In this document: positions 7,722 through 14,637 of the stretch, one piece after another
Numbering within the stretch: position 1 is the stretch's first letter
Layout: each line of letters opens with the position of its first letter
Source of the DNA: Candidatus Latescibacterota bacterium
GTDB taxonomy: Bacteria > Latescibacterota > UBA2968 > UBA8231
Assembly: GCA_022827165.1 (NCBI GenBank)
Contig: JAJDTN010000073.1
Coordinates: forward strand, 1 to 22,987
Direction of reading: 5' to 3'
DNA: 22,987 bases
Program-made: the position numbers and the translations under genes
Notes under the pieces: model-generated
The model's input: the letters and a program-made list of their open reading frames with translations, nothing else
What the model was told of the DNA's origin: nothing
Database searches by the model: none

Positions 7722-8800
7722 AGGCGCCCGGCGAGGCCGCCCCCCGCCAGCGGCGCTGGAGCGACCTCTTCCCCCTCGACTGGGAGCTGATCCGCCACGC
7801 CGGCGCCGAGCCGGTGCCCCGTCACCTGAAAAAGTGGTGGTTCTGCCTCGGCGGCACGGTGGCCTACCTCTTCGCCGTGCAGGTCTTCACCGGCATCGCC
7901 CTGACCTTCTACTACGTGCCCTCCCCCGAGCAGGCCTGGGCCAGCGTCGAGACGATCACCCGCCAGATCCGCTTCGGCTGGTACATCCGCTCGCTGCACC
8001 ACTGGGCCTCCCACCTGATGATCGCCGCCCTCTTCCTGCACATGCTGCGGGTCTACTTCACCGGCTCGTACCGGCACCCGCGCCAGCTCAACTGGATGGT
8101 GGGCGCCGGCCTGCTGCTCACCACCCTCGCCTTCGGCTTCACCGGGTACTCCCTCGTCTACGAGCAGCTCAGCTACTGGGGGGTGACGGTGGCCGCCAAC
8201 CTCGTGGAAGCCCTGCCCGGGGTCGGGCCGGTGGCCGCCCACATGATGCGCGGCGGCGACGAGATCGGCGCCAACACCCTGACCCGGTTCTTCATCCTCC
8301 ACATCGGTGTGCTGCCCACCGCCGCCTTCGTCCTCCTCGGGCTGCACATCAGCCTGGTGCGCATGCAGGGCGTGAGCGAGCACGTCTTCGAAGGCGAGGA
8401 GGTCCGCGAGAAGGAGCGGCACTTTCCCTTCTGGCCCGATCACGCCACCACCGAGCTGCTCATCGGCGTGCTGCTGATGTACGTCCTGACCCTGCTGGCC
8501 CTGGTCTTCCCGGCCGGCCTCGGCGAGCCCGCCGACCCGTCCCGGACGCCGGACCACATCAAGCCCGAGTGGTACTTCTACTTCAGCTTCCGCCTCCTCA
8601 AGCTGACCTCCCTGCGGATCACCGTGCTGCTCACCGCGGCGGCGCTGGCGGCGGTGCTGCTCTGGCCGTTCATCGAGAGCTGGCTGCAGCGGCGCCTGCG
8701 CTTTCCCGACACCGCTTCGGTGGTGCTGGGAGCCCTCGCCTTCCTCGGCTTTCTCGCCCTGACCGTGTGGGAGAGCCTCGACACCGGACACGTCCCCTGA
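7718..8800 (+). CDS. Cytochrome b, full-length (b6 plus subunit IV)
   Basis: This 360-residue membrane protein has about seven hydrophobic helices. Heme ligands pair His94 with His195 and His108 with His210. The spacing is x13 in the first helix and x14 in the second, and x14 is the b6-type value. The quinol-site motif PEWY is at 283-286 (HIKPEWYFYFSFR). The N-terminal b6 part and C-terminal subunit IV part are in one chain, with a linker near 220-245, so this is a fused b6/IV form. The start is GTG at 7718, overlapping the Rieske stop; an upstream GGAGA serves as ribosome-binding site. The open frame continues further upstream only as a shadow of the Rieske gene. With the next gene it predicts a quinol:cytochrome c-type complex. 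Confidence 0.94.
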   Translation: MKAPGEAAPRQRRWSDLFPLDWELIRHAGAEPVPRHLKKWWFCLGGTVAYLFAVQVFTGIALTFYYVPSPEQAWASVETITRQIRFGWYIRSLHHWASHLMIAALFLHMLRVYFTGSYRHPRQLNWMVGAGLLLTTLAFGFTGYSLVYEQLSYWGVTVAANLVEALPGVGPVAAHMMRGGDEIGANTLTRFFILHIGVLPTAAFVLLGLHISLVRMQGVSEHVFEGEEVREKERHFPFWPDHATTELLIGVLLMYVLTLLALVFPAGLGEPADPSRTPDHIKPEWYFYFSFRLLKLTSLRITVLLTAAALAAVLLWPFIESWLQRRLRFPDTASVVLGALAFLGFLALTVWESLDTGHVP

Positions 8801-8821
8801 AACCCCGGGAGGATTGATCGC

Positions 8822-10417
8822 ATGACCCTGACGGCCAAGCGCTACACCGTGGCGGCCCTCTCCTTCCTGTTCCTGCTGTCCCTGCTGCTGGTGGCCTGGC
8901 ACGAGTCGCGGCTGGCCCGCCAGGAGGAGGAGCCCGGGCCGGTGGTGACCGCCTCCAACGAGGGCTGCGTCTCCTGCCACCGCCAGGACAGCCCGGCGCT
9001 GGTGATGGAGTGGGAGGAGTCGAGGCACGCCGAGTTCGGCGTCGGCTGCTTCGACTGCCACACCGCCAGCCCCGACGACGTGGACGCCTGGGAGCACGAG
9101 GGGGTCTGGATCTCGGCGCTGGTGACCCCGAAGGACTGCGCCACCTGCCACGCGCGCGAGTTCGAGCAGTTCTCCGTCAGCCACCACGCCCGGGCGGGAG
9201 AGATCCTGGCCAGCCTCGACAACATCCTGGCCGAGCGGGTGGCCGGACTGCCGGACAACAACGCCGACGCCGTCAACGGCTGCTGGCAGTGCCACGGCAG
9301 CATCGTGCGCTTCGAGCGCGACGAGTCCGGCGCCATTCTGCGCGACGGCCGCGAGGGCAAACCGGTGATCGATGCCGACACCTGGCCCAACAGCGGCATG
9401 GGGCGGCTGAACCCCGACGGCTCGAAGGGATCGTGCCACGCCTGCCACTCGCGCCACGCCTTCCAGGCCAGCCTGTCGCGGGCGCCCGAGAACTGCGGCA
9501 AGTGCCACATGGGCCCCGACCATCCGCAGATCGAGGTCTACAACGAGTCGAAGCACGGCATCGCCTTCTACGCCAACCGCGACCGCATGGCCCTCGACAA
9601 GGAGGGCGACTGGGTCCTCGGCCGCGACTACTCGGCGGCGCCCACCTGCGCCACCTGTCACATCAGCAGCTACATGACGCCCCAGGGGGTGTACGAGGCC
9701 AACAGCCACGACGTGGGAGAGCGCATCAGCTGGACCCTGAGGCCGGTGATCAGCACCAGGCAGAACCTGGTGATCTTCGAGGACGGCTTCCGCGAGGACT
9801 ACCCGGAGACGCGGGCCCTGCCCGAGCCGGGCGAGCTGGTGGAGACGGAGGAGAAGTTCGTGGAGGAGGAGAAGCTCGTCGGCAGGACGGTCCCGAGGAG
9901 GGTGAAGGAGATCGTCACCTGGCAGCAGCGCCGGCAGACGATGAAGGGGGCCTGCCTCAACTGCCACAGCGACACTTACGTGGACAACTTCTACAAGCAG
10001 TTCGACGACCTCGTCGTCCTCTACAACGAGAAGTTCGCGCGGCCGGCCAAGGCGATGATGGACGACCTCACCGCCGACGGCGTGCTCAACCCGGAGGCGC
10101 CTTTCGAGCACGAGGTGCAGTGGGTGTTCTGGGAGCTGTGGCACCACGAAGGCCGCCGGGCCCGCCACGGGGCCAGCATGATGGGCCCCGACTACACCCA
10201 CTGGCACGGCATGTACGAGGTGGCCAAGCACTACTACATGGAGTTCCTGCCGGCGGCGGTGGAGGCGGCGGAGGGCCGAAGCCGGGAGCTGGGAGAGAAG
10301 TACCGCGCCCGGGTGGCGGCCCTCCTGGCCCGGGAGGAGCACGCCTGGATGAAAGGGCTCGATCCGGAAGAAGCCGAGGCGCTGCGGGCGATGTACCGGG
10401 AGCGCTACGACCAGTAG
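8822..10417 (+). CDS. Octaheme c-type cytochrome, hydroxylamine-oxidoreductase-like
   Basis: This 531-residue protein has an N-terminal hydrophobic segment (about 8-25) that is either a membrane anchor or an uncleaved signal. Eight CxxCH sites begin at residues 49, 76, 106, 154, 205, 225, 276 and 378. The long gap before the eighth heme and the all-helical His-rich C-terminus match the octaheme HAO-like family. Known members oxidise hydroxylamine or hydrazine, or reduce nitrite or hydroxylamine. The segment DYTHWHGMYE (457-466) lies where the catalytic Tyr that cross-links the P460 heme would be expected; alignment is needed to confirm. It starts 21 nt after cytochrome b with GGGAGG upstream. 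It is probably periplasmic, exchanging electrons with the Rieske/b complex. The direction of catalysis is unknown. Confidence 0.85.
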   Translation: MTLTAKRYTVAALSFLFLLSLLLVAWHESRLARQEEEPGPVVTASNEGCVSCHRQDSPALVMEWEESRHAEFGVGCFDCHTASPDDVDAWEHEGVWISALVTPKDCATCHAREFEQFSVSHHARAGEILASLDNILAERVAGLPDNNADAVNGCWQCHGSIVRFERDESGAILRDGREGKPVIDADTWPNSGMGRLNPDGSKGSCHACHSRHAFQASLSRAPENCGKCHMGPDHPQIEVYNESKHGIAFYANRDRMALDKEGDWVLGRDYSAAPTCATCHISSYMTPQGVYEANSHDVGERISWTLRPVISTRQNLVIFEDGFREDYPETRALPEPGELVETEEKFVEEEKLVGRTVPRRVKEIVTWQQRRQTMKGACLNCHSDTYVDNFYKQFDDLVVLYNEKFARPAKAMMDDLTADGVLNPEAPFEHEVQWVFWELWHHEGRRARHGASMMGPDYTHWHGMYEVAKHYYMEFLPAAVEAAEGRSRELGEKYRARVAALLAREEHAWMKGLDPEEAEALRAMYRERYDQ

Positions 10418-10418
10418 A

Positions 10419-10462
10419 GCCGGCCTCGTCCTGGCGCCGGGTTGTCCCGCCGCCGGGCCGGC
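10419..10462 (+). terminator. Hairpin after the cytochrome operon
   Basis: GCCGGCC (419-425 of the 10-kb block) pairs with GGCCGGC (10456-10462). An inner stem, GGCG plus GGG at 10433-10441, pairs with CCC plus CGCC at 10446-10454. The hairpin begins 2 nt after the octaheme cytochrome stop. It lacks a T-tract, so it could be a weak stop or a transcript-stabilising 3' end. Confidence 0.4.
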
Positions 10463-10528
10463 ACTACCTATTGGCCGCAGCCTCCCCTCCCCCGCGCCGC
10501 GCCTCTTCGCTTGAGGACCGAACTCCGC

Positions 10529-12466
10529 ATGGATTCGTCTACCTCAGCCTCGACTTCCGCCAGCGCCAGGCTCGGCGGGTGGCTCCGCCGCTGGCCGGAG
10601 CGCTTCGGCCTCGACCTGCGGGCCCTGGCGCTGTTCCGCATCCTCCTCGGCGTGATCCTCCTCGTCGACCTGGCGGCGCGAGCCGGAGACATCGGCGTGT
10701 TCTACACCGACTCCGGCGTGCTGCCGCGCGTCGACCTGCTCGACCGCGTCGCCACCGGCGCCACGCCCTGGGCCGTCTCCCTGCACATGATCAGCGGCCG
10801 GCCGGAGGTGCAGCTCCTGCTCTTCGCCATCGCCGCCTTCTGCGCCTTCTGCCTGCTCATCGGCCACCGCACCCGGCTGTTCACGGTGCTGAGCTGGCTG
10901 CTGCTGCTGTCGCTGCAGAACCGGAACACCGCCATCCTCAACGCCGGCGACGTGCTCTTCCGGATGCTCCTGTTCTGGTCGATGTTCCTGCCCCTCGGGG
11001 CGCGCGGCTCGGTCGACGCCGCCATGAGAGAGCCCCGGGAGGACGGGCCCGACGAGGGCGGCCACCGCACCTGGTCGGTGGCCGCCTTCTGCTTCATGGC
11101 CCAGGTCTCCATCGTCTACTGGGCCACGGCGCTGCTCAAGACCGACCCCATCTGGACCGAGGACCGCACCGCCGTCTGGCACGCCCTCAAGCTCGACTAC
11201 ATGGCCCTGCCCCTGGCCACCCTGATGCGCGAGTGGCCCCCGGGACTGCTGGAGCTGGTGACCCGGGGCACTCTTTTCCTCGAGTTCTGGGCTCCCTTCC
11301 TGATCTGGATCCCCGTCTTCGTCGGCCCCCTGCGGCTCACCGCCTGCGCCGTCATGATCGCCCTGCACGCGGGCTTCACCGCGACCCTGCAGCTGGGCCT
11401 GTTCTCCTACGTGTGCGGCGCCATGTGGCTGGCCCTGCTGCCGCCGGCGGCGTGGGACCGCCTCTTCGCCCGCTTCCGGCGGGACCCGCGGCGCCTCGGG
11501 ATGACCCTGCACTACGACGGCGACTGCGGGTTCTGCCGGCGCATGGTCCTCCTGATCGGCAGCTTCTTCCTGCTGCCCGAGACCGCCGTCGCCAGGGCCC
11601 AGGACGACCCCGCCATCGAGCGCGCCATGCGCCGGCGCGACTCGTGGGTGGTCACCGATCACGAGGGCAAGCAGCACTACAAGTGGGAGGCCCTGGCGTA
11701 CGTGCTCTCGCGCTCGCCGTGGGCGGGGCCCGTGGGGGCGGTCCTGGGGGCGGCGGTCTTGCGCCGGCCCGGCACCTGGCTCTACGAGCAGACGGCGAGC
11801 CGCCGCGAGCTGATGGGGCGCCTCACCGCGTGGATGCGCCCGCGGCCGGCCAGACCCGTGGCCCGGCCCCTGGCCTGGGCGGGCAACGCCGTTCTCCTCG
11901 GAACCCTGGCCTACGTCGTGCTGTGGAACGCCCGCGGCTTCCACACCAAGGAGATCTTCGCGGCGGACTCGACGGCGGGGGGGCTCTCGGCGGCGGCGGC
12001 GGGCTGGATGACCGGCTCCCGGCCCGGGCAGGCTCCCGGCCCGGACCTGCGGTGGTACGGCCGGGTCCTGCGAGTCAGCCAGCAATGGAGCATGTTCGCC
12101 CCGTACCCCTCCCGCAGCAGCGGCTGGTACGTGGTCGTCGGCACCTTGAACGACGGCACCCAGGTCGACCTCTACCGGCACGTCGTCCTGGGAGAGAAGC
12201 TGGCCCAGGTCTCGTGGGAGCGGCCCGACCCCATCGTGGAGACCTTCCACGGCCCGCGCTGGCGCAAGTACATGATGTCCCTGCGCAAGAGCGCGAAGAA
12301 GGACCACCGCCCCCTGTTCTGCAAGTACCTGGCGCGCCAGTGGAAACGGGAGTTTCCCCTGACGCCGCTGAAAATGGTGGAGCTCTACTTCAACGAGGAG
12401 AGCATCCGGGCGTACGAGCCCAACACGGCGCCGAAGAAGCGGCGCCTGTGGTACTACACGCCCTGA
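10529..12466 (+). CDS. HTTM-domain membrane protein fused to a DUF393/DCC thiol domain
   Basis: This protein has 645 residues. Residues about 30-300 form a multi-helix membrane domain of the HTTM type (related to the vitamin K gamma-carboxylase membrane part): it starts with FGLDLRALALFRILLG and contains NAGDVLFRMLLFWSMFLPLG. A DCC/DUF393 module follows, with LHYDGDCGFC placing Cys333 and Cys336 as a CxxC pair, and then WVVTDHEGKQHYKWEAL. A further helix near 450 and a C-terminal domain with QQWSMFAPYP and GTLNDGTQVDLYRH complete it, as in many bacterial HTTM/DCC fusions. Biochemical function is unknown; a role in thiol or redox chemistry at the membrane is inferred. Met at 10529 is preferred; the 29 upstream codons are Arg/Pro-rich and not family-like. 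It follows the respiratory operon on the same strand. Confidence 0.82.
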   Translation: MDSSTSASTSASARLGGWLRRWPERFGLDLRALALFRILLGVILLVDLAARAGDIGVFYTDSGVLPRVDLLDRVATGATPWAVSLHMISGRPEVQLLLFAIAAFCAFCLLIGHRTRLFTVLSWLLLLSLQNRNTAILNAGDVLFRMLLFWSMFLPLGARGSVDAAMREPREDGPDEGGHRTWSVAAFCFMAQVSIVYWATALLKTDPIWTEDRTAVWHALKLDYMALPLATLMREWPPGLLELVTRGTLFLEFWAPFLIWIPVFVGPLRLTACAVMIALHAGFTATLQLGLFSYVCGAMWLALLPPAAWDRLFARFRRDPRRLGMTLHYDGDCGFCRRMVLLIGSFFLLPETAVARAQDDPAIERAMRRRDSWVVTDHEGKQHYKWEALAYVLSRSPWAGPVGAVLGAAVLRRPGTWLYEQTASRRELMGRLTAWMRPRPARPVARPLAWAGNAVLLGTLAYVVLWNARGFHTKEIFAADSTAGGLSAAAAGWMTGSRPGQAPGPDLRWYGRVLRVSQQWSMFAPYPSRSSGWYVVVGTLNDGTQVDLYRHVVLGEKLAQVSWERPDPIVETFHGPRWRKYMMSLRKSAKKDHRPLFCKYLARQWKREFPLTPLKMVELYFNEESIRAYEPNTAPKKRRLWYYTP

Positions 12467-12512
12467 GTCGGCGGCGCCCGGTCATCCCCGCGCCGGATCG
12501 CCGTACACGAGA

Positions 12513-12546
12513 GAGCGGCACCGATCCCGCGGGACCGGCGCCGCTC
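12513..12546. terminator. Hairpin between convergent genes
   Basis: GAGCGGC (12513-12519) pairs with GCCGCTC (12540-12546). Inside, CCG-A-TCCCGCGGGA-C-CGG extends the structure almost without a loop. It sits between the stop of the HTTM/DCC gene and the stop of the convergent Spy-like gene, so it probably serves both as a bidirectional terminator. There is no strong T-tract. Confidence 0.5.
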
Positions 12547-12563
12547 GTCGACTTCGATCCTGC

Positions 12564-13046
12564 TCAGTGGCGGGACCGGCCGCGCTTGCCCCTGCCGCCG
12601 CCGTGTCCCTTGCCGCCGCGCTCCTCGCCGCCGCGGCTGAATCCCTCGCGGTGGCGGTCGCCGCCGCGCTCCTTCCGCCTCTCCTTGCGCAGTTCCTGCA
12701 GGCGCGTGAACTGCTCGTCGCTCAACGCCTCCTTCAGCTTGCCCTCCGTCTCCTCCCGCAGGGTCTGCATCTGCTCCCGCGACTCACGCCGCGACCGGCG
12801 CAGCTGCTCGCGCCCTTCACCACGGGACTCGCGGTGCTCCGAGAACAGCTCCCCGCCCTTCTCGGCGTGAGCCTCCAGGATCTCCTCCACCTGCGATCTC
12901 TGGTCGCCTTCGAGGCCGAGGTCGTCCAGAAGGGCGGCGCGCGCTTCCTCGGCCCTGGCCTTCCGGTCCTCGGAATCGGAATCCGCGGCGGCGGGGAGCG
13001 TCCCCAGGACGAGGACGGCTGCGGCGATGGTCGGGATGGCCTTCAT
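12564..13046 (-). CDS. Spy/CpxP-like secreted LTxxQ-type protein
   Basis: This 160-residue protein has a clear signal peptide (MKAIPTIAAAVLVLGTLPAAADS). The mature part is almost wholly charged helix. It holds the two repeats typical of the Spy/CpxP fold: LGLEGDQRSQVEEILEAH and LSDEQFTRLQELRKER (LTxxQ-like). A Gly/Arg/His-rich tail (GGDRHREGFSRGG onwards) could bind metal or nucleic acid. Known family members are periplasmic chaperones or stress sensors; the His-rich tail hints at metals. The start at 13046 has GGAGGAG just upstream. A longer open frame begins at 13136 but lacks the signal peptide at its N-terminus. It is probably transcribed from the ECF-type promoter at 13113-13139, making it a target of the sigma factor at 14018-14593. 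Confidence 0.8.
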   Translation of the reverse strand: MKAIPTIAAAVLVLGTLPAAADSDSEDRKARAEEARAALLDDLGLEGDQRSQVEEILEAHAEKGGELFSEHRESRGEGREQLRRSRRESREQMQTLREETEGKLKEALSDEQFTRLQELRKERRKERGGDRHREGFSRGGEERGGKGHGGGRGKRGRSRH

Positions 13047-13088
13047 GGGCTCCTCCGATCGAGTGGGTGATGGCCGGATGATTCCGGG

Positions 13089-13121
13089 CCGTTGTCCTGC
13101 GTTCACGCCATTGGACAACGG
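13089..13121. promoter_or_regulatory. Inverted repeat over the Spy-like promoter (candidate operator)
   Basis: CCGTTGTCC (13089-13097) and GGACAACGG (13113-13121) are perfect 9-nt reverse complements, 15 nt apart. The right arm covers the -10 region of the ECF-type promoter. It could be a repressor site or an early transcript hairpin. The matching promoter upstream of the sigma gene lacks the second arm. Confidence 0.4.
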
Positions 13122-13139
13122 CGAGGAGTCCCACATTCC
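13113..13139 (-). promoter_or_regulatory. ECF sigma-type promoter of the Spy-like gene
   Basis: On the minus strand GGAAT (13139-13135) is followed by exactly 16 nt and TTGTCC (13118-13113), then AATG. This resembles the classic ECF pattern GGAAC-N16-GTCtAA. The same two blocks with the same spacing occur just upstream of the sigma gene. Transcription would start about 55-60 nt before the Spy-like start codon. Confidence 0.7.
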
Positions 13140-13204
13140 ACGTCTTTGCGAAAAAACCGGAAAGAAGGCGGATCGCGTCAGAACTTGGTACGGGAGAACC
13201 GCGC

Positions 13205-13615
13205 TCAGTGCCGCCTGCCGCCGCGATGGCCCTTGGCCCCGTGCCGCATCCAGCGCTTGTGGCGCTCCAGGTGCCGCTGCACCCGCCGGCGCTCCTCGTC
13301 GGTCAGCAGCGGATGCAGGGCCGCCCGGATGGAGTCGAGCTGGGCCCGGCGCTCGCCGTCGCGGGCGATGCGGTTGGCGCGCATGCGCCCGTCGATGCGG
13401 CGCAGGACCTCGGCGATCCGCTCGCGGCGGTCGTCCTCCACCGGGCCGATGGCGCGCCGGATGCCGGCGGTGAAGAGGGCGGGTCTGGCCAGGCTCAGGG
13501 CGTCGCGGAAGCGGTGGCGCTGGTAGACGCTGTGACCGAGGGCGCCCACCACCATTCCGAGGACGAGGGTGGCGATGAGGATGGCGGCGATGCGGGTGCG
13601 GGAGGACACGGTCAC
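13205..13615 (-). CDS. Membrane-anchored CnrX/Spy-like sensor protein
   Basis: This 136-residue protein has one N-terminal membrane helix (about 8-28, RIAAILIATLVLGMVVGALG) and a helical, Arg/His-rich periplasmic domain. The domain contains a degenerate LTxxQ-type element (PLLTDEERRRVQRHLERH) and ends HRGGRRH. This matches the heavy-metal-resistance/CnrX-like periplasmic sensor family, whose members signal through a membrane anti-sigma factor. The start is GTG at 13615, sharing GTGA with the stop of the anti-sigma gene, so the two are translationally coupled. The alternative is a plain Spy-like chaperone; the signal (metal, misfolding) cannot be told from sequence. Confidence 0.75.
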   Translation of the reverse strand: MTVSSRTRIAAILIATLVLGMVVGALGHSVYQRHRFRDALSLARPALFTAGIRRAIGPVEDDRRERIAEVLRRIDGRMRANRIARDGERRAQLDSIRAALHPLLTDEERRRVQRHLERHKRWMRHGAKGHRGGRRH

Positions 13616-14031
13616 AGCTCCATCATTTCCGCGGTCTCCGCCGAGACCGGCGGCACGGCGAAGGTGATCTCCAGGAAGGAGGCGCCCTCGGCGGCGAGGC
13701 CGCGGTCCCGCCAGTTGAGCACGGCGAGGAAGAGGGCCACCGCGAGGGTGACCGGCACCAGGGGCCGGAAGAGGTGCATCAGGCCGTCGGCGAGGTTCGG
13801 AGCCGCGCCGTGCTCGCTGCGCAGGCGCGCCAGGACCCGCGCCGAGAAGTGGGGGCCGAAGCCCTCGGCCCGGGCTTCCGAGACCAGCTCGCCCGCCTGG
13901 CGCAGCTGCTCCCACTCGGTGCGGAAACCGTCGTCCGCGGCGAGGAGGGCCTCGAAGCGGGTCCGCTGCCCCGGGTCGAGCTCGCCGCCCAGGGCCCGCG
14001 CCAGCAACTCCTCGCGTTCACGCTTCTCCAT
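13612..14031 (-). CDS. Anti-sigma factor, single membrane helix
   Basis: This 139-residue protein has an acidic/basic N-terminal cytoplasmic domain, MEKREREELLARALGGELDPGQ, of the kind that holds ECF sigma factors. It lacks the HxxxCxxC zinc motif of ZAS anti-sigma factors. One helix near 88-107 (LFRPLVPVTLAVALFLAVLNW) and a short periplasmic tail of about 30 residues follow. It overlaps the sigma gene by 14 nt and its own stop overlaps the next gene by 4 nt, which would fix the stoichiometry of the three proteins. Identification rests mainly on context plus topology. Predicted role: sequester the ECF sigma factor until the periplasmic partner reports a signal. Confidence 0.8.
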   Translation of the reverse strand: MEKREREELLARALGGELDPGQRTRFEALLAADDGFRTEWEQLRQAGELVSEARAEGFGPHFSARVLARLRSEHGAAPNLADGLMHLFRPLVPVTLAVALFLAVLNWRDRGLAAEGASFLEITFAVPPVSAETAEMMEL

Positions 14032-14593
14032 AGCCGAACCTCCCCTTCAGAATCTCCTTCAGGCTCGCCATTGCGCGGGACAGCCGCGACAGCACCGTGC
14101 CCTCGGGCAGGCCCAGGGCCCGGGCCGTCTCCCGCGTCGAGTATCCCTGGATCATGCGCAGCACCACGACGGCGCGGTGATCGGGCTTGAGCTGCTGCAG
14201 CGCCGCCTGCACCTCGGCCCGCGTGTCGGCCCGGTCCTGCAGCGCCGCCCCGTCGGTGACCGGCTCCGGCGCCGGCTCCTCGTCGCTGTCCAGGCTCCAG
14301 AACCGCCAACGGGCTTTCTGCCGGCTCTTCGAGGCGTTGAGGGCGAGGTTGATGGCGATCCGGGTGAGATAGGTGCCGAGAGCCGCCTCGCCGCGGAAGC
14401 GGCCGAGGGCGGCGTGGAAGCGGATGAAGGTCTCCTGGCCCACGTCCTCGGCGTCGGGCCCCGGCCCGAGCATGCCGACGACGGTGGCCGCCACCCGGGA
14501 TTCGTACCGGTCCACCAGCTCGCGGAAGGCGTGGTCGTCACCATCGCGGGCCCTCCTCGTCAGCTCCAGGTCGGACGGCGGATCCACACTCAT
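14018..14593 (-). CDS. RNA polymerase ECF sigma factor
   Basis: This sigma factor has 191 residues. Region 2 spans about 22-90 (HAFRELVDRYESRV, then GPDAEDVGQETFIRFHAAL, the core- and -10-binding part). Region 4 spans about 125-180, with a helix-turn-helix in YSTRETARALGLPEGTVLSRLSRA. Length and order are normal for the RpoE-like ECF group. The ATG at 14593 is the family-like start, but its A lies within the -10 block of the predicted autoregulatory promoter. If that promoter is real, translation would begin at the GTG two codons in (14587) on a leaderless message. It forms a unit with the anti-sigma and sensor genes downstream. Confidence 0.92.
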   Translation of the reverse strand: MSVDPPSDLELTRRARDGDDHAFRELVDRYESRVAATVVGMLGPGPDAEDVGQETFIRFHAALGRFRGEAALGTYLTRIAINLALNASKSRQKARWRFWSLDSDEEPAPEPVTDGAALQDRADTRAEVQAALQQLKPDHRAVVVLRMIQGYSTRETARALGLPEGTVLSRLSRAMASLKEILKGRFGYGEA

Positions 14594-14594
14594 T

Positions 14595-14621
14595 GGACAA
14601 GGACATTCCCCGCTTCATTCC
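14595..14621 (-). promoter_or_regulatory. ECF sigma-type autoregulatory promoter
   Basis: On the minus strand GGAAT (14621-14617) is followed by 16 nt and TTGTCC (14600-14595), then AATG. The elements and spacing equal those before the Spy-like gene, with ten bases identical across the -10 (TTGTCCAATG). It lies in the 44-nt gap between the upstream sulfatase and the sigma gene. Confidence 0.7.
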
Positions 14622-14637
14622 CTCTACGCAAGCCTGC

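Noticed and set aside
7682..10342. Open minus-strand frame of 886 codons
   Set aside because: It is antisense to cytochrome b and the octaheme cytochrome, with Val/His/Gly/Leu-biased low-complexity translation and no domain.
9010..12870. Open frame of 1286 codons on the plus strand
   Set aside because: It runs in another frame over the octaheme cytochrome and HTTM/DCC genes and is extremely rich in Arg, Pro and Gly. It is a shadow caused by high GC.
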